Positions 21,626 to 34,469 of a stretch of DNA of 64,000 nucleotides are shown here, piece after piece. The translations under genes and the position numbers were made by a program. The stretch is taken from positions 1 to 64,000 of the forward strand of contig JAZKJV010008884.1 in NCBI GenBank assembly GCA_037367405.1, read 5' to 3'. The DNA is from Ottelia alismoides (Eukaryota > Streptophyta > Magnoliopsida > Alismatales > Hydrocharitaceae). The number at the start of each line of letters is the position of its first letter. Positions within the stretch are counted from its first letter, which is position 1. The notes beneath the pieces are model-generated. The model was not told the origin of the DNA and searched no databases. It worked only from the letters and a program-made list of their open reading frames with translations.

Positions 21626-24600
21626 ACACGGCTCATTTCTTTTATTTTTTGGATTTTTGCGTGTTTAATTTAGTGTTTCTTTTTATAGGTCAAATGATCA
21701 TATATTTTGCATCTAAAATTTTTTCCTCCTTATTTGATATCTAACTATTGCTTTTGTGGCAGGGCCCTTGATGGATCAAGGAGGCGAGGAGCAGGATACT
21801 CCCCGCTGCGAGGAGCCGCAGAGCATGCTTGGAGTCGATAAGAAAGAAAAGAAAAAAAATGTGTCGCATTTATTTTTTATTATAATAAACTCGTCTTTTA
21901 CAGCGGTCTTCGATCGAAGACTCGCGATTGTAATCGGACGAATGTGGTTGTGTGGGGATCGTCCCCACTTGAGTGTCGACCTAGGACTAGGCACGCGGCT
22001 CTCCGAGCTCATTTTATTTTTTTATCTTATGTGCTTGATCGTAGGTTAGGTCACACTTTAAATCAGAGACGCACATAATCTCGCCTCACTTAGCCAAACT
22101 TAAATGGATATCATTTCCCGCTAATAGATGCATGATTAGGTGCGGTTTTATTCGACTTGCATACATTGATTTTGGTTTTCAAAATAGCCCCAGTTTTTCA
22201 CGTGTTTTATCGTCAAATCACTGCATGATTTCTCGCTTAGCCTAGATCGCGTTTTTCTTCATCGTATACATGTTTTTCTCGGCTTTCATTTTTCTAGATT
22301 GATCACCTAGGATAAATGGAAAATGGAATGAACGGTAGACGGTGATTTTCTGATTGATGTGCTAACCATAATTCAGTGATAACCTAAAATAAAATTGGGA
22401 CTGTTAATTGCAAGTCAACCAAAAATGGAGTAAAATTCGGTTTTGGGAGAGCAATACCCTCGCTTACGCAATGATTTTCACTTCACATCTTTTCTTTGCG
22501 TAAAAATCAAATGTTTTATCACCAATAAAATAGACAAGATAATAAACCAACTTGGTTGGTTTCACGTGTGAGTTGGTGAAACTAAGGGTTTGCTTGCTTG
22601 ATTGAGCCTTGTTTGTTGTGACACACGCCCCAAAACCAAAGACACTCCATTTCATCTTCGAAGATTCAACCGCTCACTTGTATATTCATCCCTCTTCTTT
22701 GTTCACCTTGGGTCTCTTCCAACATCAATCTCCATTTTTATACTTAGGCTAATCTCAGCCTAAGTATAGGGGGGACCCAAGTCCCTGTGATTTCTCTACT
22801 CATCTTTTCTTGCCTTTATACTTAGGTTATTTCTAACCTAAGTATAGGGGGAGCCCCTCTTAGCTCCCGTATATTCTTCTATATTTAAATGGACCTATGT
22901 ACTTGTAACATCTAGTGCTATGAGGACATAGCAAAGTTTAAGTATAGGGGGGTATACCGTATATACCGTATATTTACTTTAGCTATAATCTGAAAAATTT
23001 GAAAAATTAAAAACTTTTTGGCTAAGGTAAAAATTCATTGGACTAAGAGAACTCAAAGGATTTTCGCGGTTTTTCGATATTATGTTACACTATTTTATAG
23101 AAATATTTTCGAAAATGATTTTTGAAAATGTTTTGAAAATTTTCATTTTGTGTGACATGGGTTTTGAAAAATCGCCATCTCTTTTCAAGGAAAGTTGAGT
23201 CTAACTTGTGTTTTAACTCTCTTATTAAAATCCATAAAAATCAGAAAGCCGCTAAAAACCTTTAGGAGCTATTAGTGACTACTAAGCCCAATTAAGAAAG
23301 CCGCGTTCAGTGAGGGTTCGCCCTTAGCAGATTGGATGGTTTAGAGGACATCGCGTAAGGCCCCGTCCTCAAGCAACGGGCTTCGGCCTGTACTTACATC
23401 CATACTGGCTGAATTGTAGCTACTTAATTGAGTTTAGGCAGTTGTTATATCTCTTGAAGTTCAAAAAAAAAAGTGTCTTGTTTTTGAATGAAGAAGTTGG
23501 ATTAGTCCTCTACATTTTCACTTTCACCCGGGATCTGATTTGGTCAAGAAGACTTAGCTTTTAGAAGTCTTTGAGATTTTTAGGTTAACCAGCCTTAGCC
23601 ATCAGGGTCTTAGACTTAATCATCCACATTCTCCTAAGTTTCTAGATTTGCATGCTATATTCCATGCTTAATCTCAGACATAAAGAATATGATCAGCACA
23701 TCACATACACGACTGCGGTTTTTGATGAGATGAGTTGATTTTTCACCTGAGGGATTGGGATGAGGAAGTCGAATTTGGATTTGATCTAATGATGCTCGAG
23801 GATGGGATAAAATCTTTGGAGGCTTCAGGAAACCTGAGTGTCAGCAATATTAGCCAGTATGAGAACTTGATTCTTATACTAATCTCTTGACATTAACCTA
23901 AGTGCCTGGGTGTGAAAAATAAATAAAAAAATTGTTGATCAGTGTGCGCCAACTCTTGGTAAAAGCAGTGGAGCTAGCCACAAATTATACAAGTCAATGA
24001 AATTCAAAGAAAAGCTCTCATTCCACAAAGTTACATATCAAAGAGCTTCCACCAAAGGCGAGCGCTCCCAAAATTTTTCAAAGTGTCCACTTGGACCACC
24101 GCTATTAGGACCAGGAGTCGGGCTTGCACCAAAAAAGGCTCTGCATCGTAAATGCTACAAGTCTGGGTGTCGAAGGTACGATAGGTACTCAAAAGAGACA
24201 CACCCCGGTGTACTCCCAGGAAAACAAGTGCAGACGGCTCCAACTTCTCTTGACGGACGCACTGATCAACACCAAAAAAATGTGTTGCGTAAAATGGCAC
24301 TAGAGAGAATCCTTGTTCCAATGAGAGGGAGAGAAGAATTGACACAATCCCATGCCCTCCATTTTTTGGCCTGCCATTCACATTTTCTAAGTCTGACAAA
24401 CTAAAGAGACGGTGGACTGAATGCAAGATTTGATTTATTCCCTAGTGCTGAGGATTAGGTCCTTAGGAGATTTTCTCGGACCAAGATTTTGGGTGACAAC
24501 TTGACTCTACTCTCGAAATTGCAGTCAACACTAAACTTCATATCCTTTAGTTTATATGTACATCAGAGAGAGTCTAGAGAAATAGAGGAATTGGAAGCCT

Positions 24601-24743
24601 CTTGATTAAGGCTGGGTTGAACTCTAAAATTTTGGATCTCTGAAGCCGAGTTGACTTGATCAGATTGGATCCTGTATTCACATGCACAAGGGGGTTAATC
24701 CAACTTAGTCATTCTTTTTGATGCTCGAGGGCGAGCATAGTTT

Positions 24744-24757
24744 AAGTATAGGGGGGA
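24744..24757 (+). other. PPT of I4
   Basis: AAGTATAGGGGGGA directly before L5. Confidence 0.85.
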
Positions 24758-27657
24758 TGATGAACCTCAGTTTCATCATCTTTATTCTCCATAATTAACC
24801 CCCTTGCTTAAAAGTTTGTCAATAAATCCCTGTTAATATCTCATAATTAACAGAGTCCTAAATAAATTAAAAACCACAAAAAAATGACAAAACAAAAATT
24901 CGTGGTATTTTTAGACTTAAAAATACCCTCAAAAATATTTCGGGCCCTTGTTTGATTTCATTTCCAGTTTTGGTCAACATGAAACTTGTAGATCTCTTCA
25001 AGATCTACAACTTTCATGTTTTGAGTTTTCTCAAATTCGGCCAATAGGGCCCTCAAAAATAAGAAAAACCCTTCTGAATAACCTGATTGGGCCACGTGAC
25101 CCATTCTGGAAGCGCCACGTGGCCCGGCCTCTTTGTCTTATCCGCCACCGACCCTGGCCGTTGGATCTCGCTTCAGATCCAACGGCCCCGCTGCTTCCAC
25201 GTATCTGCCTTCTCCCAGCCATTGATCATCTCCCGCTCTTCATCTACACCGCACGTCCCCGCCTCGCTCTTCATGCGCCACGTGGCACCTTCTGGTCCTT
25301 CCGATGGCATATTCACCCGGCCATCACAGCCATTATCTCCTGGGCCAATCTCATCCATCCGATCGATCCCTTGATTCCATCTGAGCCATCCTTTAGCGCC
25401 TCGACCTCGTCATGACACGTGGCCGCTCCATCTGCCCTCCGATCATGCCGCCCCAGATCTTATCCTGGCCGTCGCTCCGCGCCTTAGCCTCCACCGTTGG
25501 ATCTCCAGATCCAACGGTCAGGAGACCGTCGTCAACCTCCAGCAGACCCCTTCTTCCCCACGATCTCCTCTCGCGCACCTCTCCCCCTTTCCATTTTCTC
25601 CACGACTCCAGAGCCCCTCACACCTAACCAAACACCTCCCGGTCTTCCCCCATCATCCTTCTCCCTCGCGCACACCTCCACGACCCATAACTCCCTTCCA
25701 GTCGTCCCATGATCGCCTCGCAAACCACGACACCACGATCATCTCCGCCGAGTCATCCCTTCAAATAAGCCACTTCCCCCACCTTTCGCCGTCGTCCACC
25801 TTTACGCGGGGAGAGGCCCAGCCCTCCTCCGCCTCCCTGTGACAGGGGGAGGCGTCGGATAGAGCGAAGACGACCTCAAATCCCCCGGTGAGACCCTCCG
25901 CCATTCACGGTGGAGTTGCGGCGCTCCGGCGACCGCTCGAGCTGCGTCGACCGGCTGGCGACGTCCAGCGAAGACCCGGTGCTCCATCTGAGCTCCAGCC
26001 CAAGCCTCCGCTCCGCCCGAACAAGGTAAGTACCTCTTCTTCTTCCTCTGTAATTTTCTTTAATTTCTTCGATTTTTCTCGGTCACTCCGGCCGTTTTTA
26101 CCCTCCATCGTTCCTCCCAAAAGCTCCGCCACACTTCCCCCTTCATCGCGACACCCTCCGCTCGCCGTCTCCTTCTTCCATACCTCCCGTCACCTTCGAC
26201 CCACCTCCTCCGCCCTCACGGCGGAGGAGCTTCGAGCTCCTCACTCTCATCGCCCGCATGAGCTCCCACTACGCTCACACACGCACTTCTACGCCTCGGC
26301 TATGCTTCTAACATGCAGGTGCTCACGAGCTTTCAATGGACGGAGCGCACGCCGGAGCCTTCTTCGTCAACTCCACTCTCGACGCCCGAGCTTCGATGAC
26401 CGACGCCAGAGCCTCCTGGGCCTACCCCGAGTTCCCCGCTTCATCGACGACCATTACTTGGGCTCGGGGGAGGCCTGTCGTGATCAAGGAGTGGCGGAGC
26501 TTGGAGCTTCTCGCCGGAGCTCGAACTCCGTCGCCAGCAGTCGAAGAAGGAGAACGTACAGGCACCGTTGGATGATCCCTCCAGGCTTTCATCCAACGGC
26601 TGAGGGGCAGCCACGTCGCCTACAGCGGAGCCCATCCAAGCCATCGGATTCTTTTGATCTGATGGCTCATATTCAGCCACGCGTCGTCACCAGAGCTCCA
26701 GCCCGAGCCTCCGTCTCCGAACCTACAGGCTTGGATCCGCCGAGCCTTGTCCGAGCCTGCAGAGTGCAGCCAAGCCTACGCCCGAGCCACGCCGAAGCAA
26801 CCCGGGCCTCCTCCGAACCTCCGGTCTACCCGAACCTGGGGAAGCGCGTGCCTGGCACGTGCTTCTTGGGTAATTTGCAAGGAAGCCCATCCGACTTCTT
26901 CAATTTGCAAACAGGTCCCGATCACGTGCAGCGGGCGTGCACAGTGGGTATTTTACAGGGAAGGTCCATCTACTTTACGTATTTACATTTTAGTCCCTCC
27001 CTGGACCTGTTTGTAGTTATCTTTTCATGTTTTTATTGCATTTATGCCCCTGTCTTCTTTTATGCATATCTTGAGCTACATAGCTCCAATCGAGTTGATT
27101 TCAGTTTCATTTTGAAGCTCTTCTCATCCTCTTCATTATGGCATGCTTAATTTTCAGATTTGACACTATGAACCGTGATGTATTATTTTATTATCTAAGT
27201 GTCTTGATTTCTTCATTTATCATGCCCACTTGCTTCATATTAGTAGAGGCTTCTTTATTTCAACTCGGATTGACTCGTGATTTTCTTATGGCTCAAGTTA
27301 CTATTATTTTGGGCATATCATTCACTTTGCATGGCATCTATTTGCATGATAAAAAATGTTTAAATAAAAATGCATGTTTATTTTAATTGCATTGTCATGT
27401 TGTTGCTTTGACCTATATACCTTGAACTCAACACCTAATTGAATACACTTAAATCCGATAAATAAGAGAGAGGCTCGTGTCCCTGAGTTCGACCTTGGTA
27501 TCTTGCCAAGTAAATATAAATCTTCGATCACCTCATTTCGATTTATGGCATATCTTTAAATGAGGTGATCGCTTTGACGACCGAAATCGGCCCGACTACG
27601 ATGATGATTCCATGTGCTAAAAACACATTATTAAAGGGCCGATTTCGCGCTTCGTCA
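24758..27657 (+). repeat. LTR L5 of the array
   Basis: 2,900 bp. It has CATATTCACC near 25308 (shared only with L6), GCTTAATTTTC near 27147 (shared with L4), and a private 3-bp loss (ATCAAGGAG for ATCAAGAAGGAG near 26483). Confidence 0.92.
25888..27150 (+). other. 420-codon open frame inside L5, coding status doubtful
   Basis: This is the L5 counterpart of the L4 frame. Its one length change is a 3-bp deletion that keeps the frame open, and it has one Ala-to-Val change. A single in-frame event does not demonstrate selection. Confidence 0.25.
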
Positions 27658-27659
27658 AA

Positions 27660-27676
27660 TGGCGCCGTTGCCGGGG
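27660..27676 (+). other. PBS of I5 (tRNA-Asp)
   Basis: Identical to the other PBS copies. Confidence 0.92.
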
Positions 27677-30600
27677 ACACGGCTCATTTCTTTTATTTTT
27701 TGGATTTTTGCGTGTTTAATTTAGTGTTTCTTTTTATAGGTCAAATGATCATATATTTTGCATCTAAAATTTTTTCCTCCTTATTTGATATCTAACTATT
27801 GCTTTTGTGGCAGGGCCCTTGATGGATCAAGGAGGCGAGGAGCAGGATACTCCCCGCTGCGAGGAGCCGCAGAGCATGCTTGGAGTCGATAAGAAAGAAA
27901 AGAAAAAAAATGTGTCGCATTTATTTTTTATTATAATAAACTCGTCTTTTACAGCGGTCTTCGATCGAAGACTCGCGATTGTAATCGGACGAATGTGGTT
28001 GTGTGGGGATCGTCCCCACTTGAGTGTCGACCTAGGACTAGGCACGCGGCTCTCCGAGCTCATTTTATTTTTTTATCTTATGTGCTTGATCGTAGGTTAG
28101 GTCACACTTTAAATCAGAGACGCACATAATCTCGCCTCACTTAGCCAAACTTAAATGGATATCATTTCCCGCTAATAGATGCATGATTAGGTGCGGTTTT
28201 ATTCGACTTGCATACATTGATTTTGGTTTTCAAAATAGCCCCAGTTTTTCACGTGTTTTATCGTCAAATCACTGCATGATTTCTCGCTTAGCCTAGATCG
28301 CGTTTTTCTTCATCGTATACATGTTTTTCTCGGCTTTCATTTTTCTAGATTGATCACCTAGGATAAATGGAAAATGGAATGAACGGTAGACGGTGATTTT
28401 CTGATTGATGTGCTAACCATAATTCAGTGATAACCTAAAATAAAATTGGGACTGTTAATTGCAAGTCAACCAAAAATGGAGTAAAATTCGATTTTGGGAG
28501 AGCAATACCCTCGCTTACGCAATGATTTTCACTTCACATCTTTTCTTTGCGTAAAAATCAAATGTTTTATCACCAATAAAATAGACAAGATAATAAACCA
28601 ACTTGGTTGGTTTCACGTGTGAGTTGGTGAAACTAAGGGTTTGCTTGCTTGATTGAGCCTTGTTTGTTGTGACACACGCCCCAAAACCAAAGACACTCCA
28701 TTTCATCTTCGAAGATTCAACCGCTCACTTGTATATTCATCCCTCTTCTTTGTTCACCTTGGGTCTCTTCCAACATCAATCTCCATTTTTATACTTAGGC
28801 TAATCTCAGCCTAAGTATAGGGGGGACCCAAGTCCCTGTGATTTCTCTACTCATCTTTTCTTGCCTTTATACTTAGGTTATTTCTAACCTAAGTATAGGG
28901 GGAGCCCCTCTTAGCTCCCGTATATTCTTCTATATTTAAATGGACCTATGTACTTGTAACATCTAGTGCTATGAGGACATAGCAAAGTTTAAGTATAGGG
29001 GGGTATACCGTATATACCGTATATTTACTTTAGCTATAATCTGAAAAATTTGAAAAATTAAAAACTTTTTGGCTAAGGTAAAAATTCATTGGACTAAGAG
29101 AACTCAAAGGATTTTCGCGGTTTTTCGATATTATGTTACACTATTTTATAGAAATATTTTCGAAAATGATTTTTGAAAATGTTTTGAAAATTTTCATTTT
29201 GTGTGACATGGGTTTTGAAAAATCGCCATCTCTTTTCAAGGAAAGTTGAGTCTAACTTGTGTTTTAACTCTCTTATTAAAATCCATAAAAATCAGAAAGC
29301 CGCTAAAAACCTTTAGGAGCTATTAGTGACTACTAAGCCCAATTAAGAAAGCCGCGTTCAGTGAGGGTTCGCCCTTAGCAGATTCGATGGTTTAGAGGAC
29401 ATCGCGTAAGGCCCCGTCCTCAAGCAACGGGCTTCGGCCTGTACTTACATCCATACTGGCTGAATTGTAGCTACTTAATTGAGTTTAGGCAGTTGTTATA
29501 TCTCTTGAAGTTCAAAAAAAAAAGTGTCTTGTTTTTGAATGAAGAAGTTGGATTAGTCCTCTACATTTTCACTTTCACCCGGGATCTGATTTGGTCAAGA
29601 AGACTTAGCTTTTAGAAGTCTTTGAGATTTTTAGGTTAACCAGCCTTAGCCATCAGGGTCTTAGACTTAATCATCCACATTCTCCTAAGTTTCTAGATTT
29701 GCATGCTATATTCCATGCTTAATCTCAGACATAAAGAATATGATCAGCACATCACATACACGACTGCGGTTTTTGATGAGATGAGTTGATTTTTCACCTG
29801 AGGGATTGGGATGAGGAAGTCGAATTTGGATTTGATCTAATGATGCTCGAGGATGGGATAAAATCTTTGGAGGCTTCAGGAAACCTGAGTGTCAGCAATA
29901 TTAGCCAGTATGAGAACTTGATTCTTATACTAATCTCTTGACATTAACCTAAGTGCCTGGGTGTGAAAAATAAATAAAAAAATTGTTGATCAGTGTGCGC
30001 CAACTCTTGGTAAAAGCAGTGGAGCTAGCCACAAATTATACAAGTCAATGAAATTCAAAGAAAAGCTCTCATTCCACAAAGTTACATATCAAAGAGCTTC
30101 CACCAAAGGCGAGCGCTCCCAAAATTTTTCAAAGTGTCCACTTGGACCACCGCTATTAGGACCAGGAGTCGGGCTTGCACCAAAAAAGGCTCTGCATCGT
30201 AAATGCTACAAGTCTGGGTGTCGAAGGTACGATAGGTACTCAAAAGAGAAACACCCCGGTGTACTCCCAGGAAAACAAGTGCAGACGGCTCCAACTTCTC
30301 TTGACGGACACACTGATCTACACCAAAAAAATGTGTTGCGTAAAATGGCACTAGAGAGAATCCTTGTTCCAATGAGAGGGAGAGAAGAATTGACACAATC
30401 CCATGCCCTCCATTTTCTGGCCTGCCATTCACATTTTCTAAGTCTGACAAACTAAAGAGACGGTGGACTGAATGCAAGATTTGATTTATTCCCTAGTGCT
30501 GAGGATTAGGTCCTTAGGAGATTTTCTCGGACCAAGATTTTGGGTGACAACTTGACTCTACTCTCGAAATTGCAGTCAACACTAAACTTCATATCCTTTA

Positions 30601-30794
30601 GTTTATATGTACATCAGAGAGAGTCTAGAGAAATAGAGGAATTGGAAGCCTCTTGATTAAGGCTGGGTTGAACTCTAAAATTTTGGATCTCTGAAGCCGA
30701 GTTGACTTGATCAGATTGGATCCTGTATTCACATGCACAAGGGGGTTAATCCAACTTAGTCATTCTTTTTGATGCTCGAGGGCGAGCATAGTTT

Positions 30795-30808
30795 AAGTAT
30801 AGGGGGGA
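30795..30808 (+). other. PPT of I5
   Basis: AAGTATAGGGGGGA directly before L6. Confidence 0.85.
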
Positions 30809-33710
30809 TGATGAACCTCAGTTTCATCATCTTTATTCTCCATAATTAACCCCCTTGCTTAAAAGTTTGTCAATAAATCCCTGTTAATATCTCATAATTA
30901 ACAGAGTCCTAAATAAATTAAAAACCACAAAAAATGACAAAACAAAAATTCGTGGTATTTTTAGACTTAAAAATACCCTCAAAAATATTTCGGGCCCTTG
31001 TTTGATTTCATTTCCAGTTTTGGTCAACATGAAACTTGTAGATCTCTTCAAGATCTACAACTTTCATGTTTTGAGTTTTCTCAAATTCGGCCAATAGGGC
31101 CCTCAAAAATAAGAAAAACCCTTCTGAATAACCTGATTGGGCCACGTGACCCATTCTGGAAGCGCCACGTGGCCCGGCCTCTTTGTCTTATCCGCCACCG
31201 ACCCTGGCCGTTGGATCTCGCTTCAGATCCAACGGCCCCGCTGCTTCCACGTATCTGCCTTCTCCCAGCCATTGATCATCTCCCGCTCTTCATCTACACC
31301 GCACGTCCCCGCCTCGCTCTTCATGCGCCACGTGGCACCTTCTGGTCCTTCCGATGGCATATTCACCCGGCCATCACAGCCATTATCTCCTGGGCCAATC
31401 TCATCCATCCGATCGATCCCTTGATTCCATCTGAGCCATCCTTTAGCGCCTCGACCTCGTCATGACACGTGGCCGCTCCATCTGCCCTCCGATCATGCCG
31501 CCCCAGATCTTATCCTGGCCGTCGCTCCGCGCCTTAGCCTCCACCGTTGGATCTCCAGATCCAACGGTCAGGAGACCGTCGTCAACCTCCAGCAGACCCC
31601 TTCTTCCCCACGATCTCCTCTCGCGCACCTCTCCCCCTTTCCATTTTCTCCACGACTCCAGAGCCCCTCACACCTAACCAAACACCTCCCGGTCTTCCCT
31701 CATCATCCTTCTCCCTCGCGCACACCTCCACGACCCATAACTCCCTTCCAGTCGTCCCATGATCGCCTCGCAAACCACGACACCACGATCATCTCCGCCG
31801 AGTCATCCCTTCAAATAAGCCACTTCCCCCACCTTTCGCCGTCGTCCACCTTTACGCGGGGAGAGGCCCAGCCCTCCTCCGCCTCCCTGTGACAGGGGGA
31901 GGCGTCGGATAGAGCGAAGACGACCTCAAATCCCCCGGTGAGACCCTCCGCCATTCACGGTGGAGTTGCGGCGCTCCGGCGACCGCTCGAGCTGCGTCGA
32001 CCGGCTGGCGACGTCCAGCGAAGACCCGGTGCTCCATCTGAGCTCCAGCCCAAGCCTCCGCTCCGCCCGAACAAGGTAAGTACCTCTTCTTCTTCCTCTG
32101 TAATTTTCTTTAATTTCTTCGATTTTTCTCGGTCACTCCGGCCGTTTTTACCCTCCATCGTTCCTCCCAAAAGCTCCGCCACACTTCCCCCTTCATCGCG
32201 ACACCCTCCGCTCGCCGTCTCCTTCTTCCATACCTCCCGTCACCTTCGACCCACCTCCTCCGCCCTCACGGCGGAGGAGCTTCGAGCTCCTCACTCTCAT
32301 CGCCCGCATGAGCTCCCACTACGCTCACACACGCACTTCTACGCCTCGGCTATGCTTCTAACATGCAGGTGCTCACGAGCTTTCAATGGACGGAGCGCAC
32401 GCCGGAGCCTTCTTCGTCAACTCCACTCTCGACGCCCGAGCTTCGATGACCGACGCCAGAGCCTCCTGGGCCTACCCCGAGTTCCCCGCTTCATCGACGA
32501 CCATTACTTGGGCTCGGGGGAGGCCTGTCGTGATCAAGAAGGAGTGGCGGAGCTTGGAGCTTCTCGCCGGAGCTCGAACTCCGCCGCCAGCAGTCGAAGA
32601 AGGAGAACGTACAGGCACCGTTGGATGATCCCTCCAGGCTTTCATCCAACGGCTGAGGGGCAGCCACGTCGCCTACAGCGGAGCCCATCCAAGCCATCGG
32701 ATTCTTTTGATCTGATGGCTCATATTCAGCCACGCGTCGTCACCAGAGCTCCAGCCCGAGCCTCCGTCTCCGAACCTACAGGCTTGGATCCGCCGAGCCT
32801 TGTCCGAGCCTGCAGAGTGCAGCCAAGCCTACGCCCGAGCCACGCCGAAGCAACCCGGGCCTCCTCCGAACCTCCGGTCTACCCGAACCTGGGGAAGCGC
32901 GTGCCTGGCACGTGCTTCTTGGGTAATTTGCAAGGAAGCCCATCCGACTTCTTCAATTTGCAAACAGGTCCCGATCACGTGCAGCGGGCGTGCACAGTGG
33001 GTATTTTACAGGGAAGGTCCATCTACTTTACGTATTTACATTTTAGTCCCTCCCTGGACCTGTTTGTAGTTATCTTTTCATGTTTTTATTGCATTTATGC
33101 CCCTGTCTTCTTTTATGCATATCTTGAGCTACATAGCTCCAATCGAGTTGATTTCAGTTTCATTTTGAAGCTCTTCTCATCCTCTTCATTATGGCATGCT
33201 TAAATTTCAGATTTGACACTATGAACCGTGATGTATTATTTTATTATCTAAGTGTCTTGATTTCTTCATTTATCATGCCCACTTGCTTCATATTAGTAGA
33301 GGCTTCTTTATTTCAACTCGGATTGACTCGTGATTTTCTTATGGCTCAAGTTACTATTATTTTGGGCATATCATTCACTTTGCATGGCATCTATTTGCAT
33401 GATAAAAAATGTTTAAATAAAAATGCATGTTTATTTTAATTGCATTGTCATGTTGTTGCTTTGACCTATATACCTTGAACTCAACACCTAATTGAATACA
33501 CTTAAATCCGATAAATAAGAGAGAGGCTCGTGTCCCTGAGTTCGACCTTGGTATCTTGCCAAGTAAATATAAATCTTCGATCACCTCATTTCGATTTATG
33601 GCATATCTTTAAATGAGGTGATCGCTTTGACGACCGAAATCGGCCCGACTACGATGATGATTCCATGTGCTAAAAACACATTATTAAAGGGCCGATTTCG
33701 CGCTTCGTCA
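30809..33710 (+). repeat. LTR L6, last of the array
   Basis: 2,902 bp, ending CGCTTCGTCA. The next bases are AAACG instead of the PBS, so this is the right outer edge. It shares CATATTCACC with L5 and the open CGA variant with L4 and L5, but reverts to GCTTAAATTTC near 33200 as in L1-L3. Confidence 0.92.
31938..33203 (+). other. 421-codon open frame inside L6, coding status doubtful
   Basis: Same frame as in L4, with the stop codon replaced by CGA. The product is unrecognised and probably fortuitous. Confidence 0.25.
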
Positions 33711-34445
33711 AAACGTCTGTTTGTTTTCCGTAGAAGGTACTTTCTACGTAGAATGTGATCATTCGGAGTGAGAGATTCTATGCAGAGGTTGTAATGGAAC
33801 ACGCCATTGTCCTTAGGGACTCGTACTCTTTGTAATTTTGATACGTAAACTTGTGGATTCAAAAGTTAGTGGGTCCTCATCTTTATGACTACGCATTCTT
33901 TTTCCGTTTAAAAAAAGTACTTGCTACAAGGTCATCAAATATTGCAAAATCAATGGAAGATTTCCCATCTTCATTTCTATAGCTTCAACCACGACCACTG
34001 TGTACAATAAAGAAGTCAAGACATCTTTTGTCGCATGAGATTGAAGGAGAATCTTTCTATCGAAGTTGACTTGAAAAGTTCGTCTTGTTGAGGTTGCCAG
34101 ATCTAAGGAAGGTATGTTTCTTTGCCTAAAAGCTATATTATAGGTATTCCCAGGGAGACTGGGAAATTGGAGTGTGAACCTGTTTCTACACTTACTGAAG
34201 TTGGTCAAAAACTAAATATCAAATATGGCATAACACTTGAAGAGGAGTCCGACAAATTGTGCTGAAGGCTTGCTTGGAATTGGAAGCTTGTCCACTCACC
34301 TTGACCGAAGCCAACATTACTATGTTGTGAACGTAGTGATAGTTCACGTATGGTTTCACTGATGTTCATGTCTAAGTTACCGAGCTTATGCTTTGTTCTG
34401 ATTCAGATTGGGCTAGTTAGCACTAAAAGAATAGGCCTACAAGGT
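33711..34445 (+). pseudogene. Degraded Ty1/copia reverse transcriptase/RNase H fragment
   Basis: From about 34140 the plus strand reads, with frameshifts, ETGKLECEPVSTLTEVGQKL, then EEESDKLC and KLVHSP, then CSDSDWAS followed by a decayed KRPTRYS. These correspond in order to the copia segments (ETGxLGCKPxxTPxE), the RLVGKLIYLS region, and the RNase H motif DADWAGxxxxRRSTSGY. Stops and shifts abound. Bases 33711-34140 are not recognisable. This looks like an old element flanking the array's insertion site. Confidence 0.55.
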
Positions 34446-34469
34446 ACTCACGATGGGTCATGTGGGGTT

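Larger units (their letters stand above)
21607..24757 (+). mobile_element. Internal region I4 of the array
   Basis: 3,151 bp, almost identical to I3 and sharing all of its derived variants. This suggests I3-L4 and I4-L5 are products of the most recent duplication. Confidence 0.85.
27658..30808 (+). mobile_element. Internal region I5 of the array (mosaic)
   Basis: 3,151 bp. Variants are mixed: I3/I4-like GGCCTGTAC near 29433, then I1/I2-like GAGAAACACC and GACACACTGATCTACACC near 30247-30325 and CATTTTCTGG near 30410, then I3/I4-like CGAGGGCGAGC near 30778. That is the pattern of a gene-conversion tract or double exchange. Confidence 0.85.
546..33710 (+). mobile_element. Tandem array of a non-autonomous Athila/Tat-like Ty3/gypsy LTR element (6 LTRs, 5 internals)
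   Basis: A 6.05-kb unit recurs head to tail with starts near 546, 6599, 12650, 18704, 24758 and 30809. The order is L1-I1-L2-I2-L3-I3-L4-I4-L5-I5-L6. Every LTR starts TGATGAACC and ends CGCTTCGTCA. Every internal region starts two bases later with a PBS matching tRNA-Asp and ends with AAGTATAGGGGGGA next to the following LTR. A tRNA-Asp PBS and the CTCGAGGACGAGCA...AAGTATAGGGGG 3' end are typical of the plant Athila/Tat branch of Ty3/gypsy. No protease, reverse transcriptase or integrase motif is present, so mobility would need proteins supplied in trans. Outer flanks are GAACG (541-545) and AAACG (33711-33715), a 4/5 match to a 5-bp target duplication. Copies differ by scattered substitutions and short indels. 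Confidence 0.92.

Noticed and set aside
546..33710. Tandem gene cluster or classical satellite
   Set aside because: LTR ends, PBS and PPT at each junction explain the repeat as a retroelement array; the unit is far longer than usual satellite monomers.
546..33710. CRISPR-like array
   Set aside because: Repeats are kilobases long with no short repeat-spacer structure, and the genome is a plant's.
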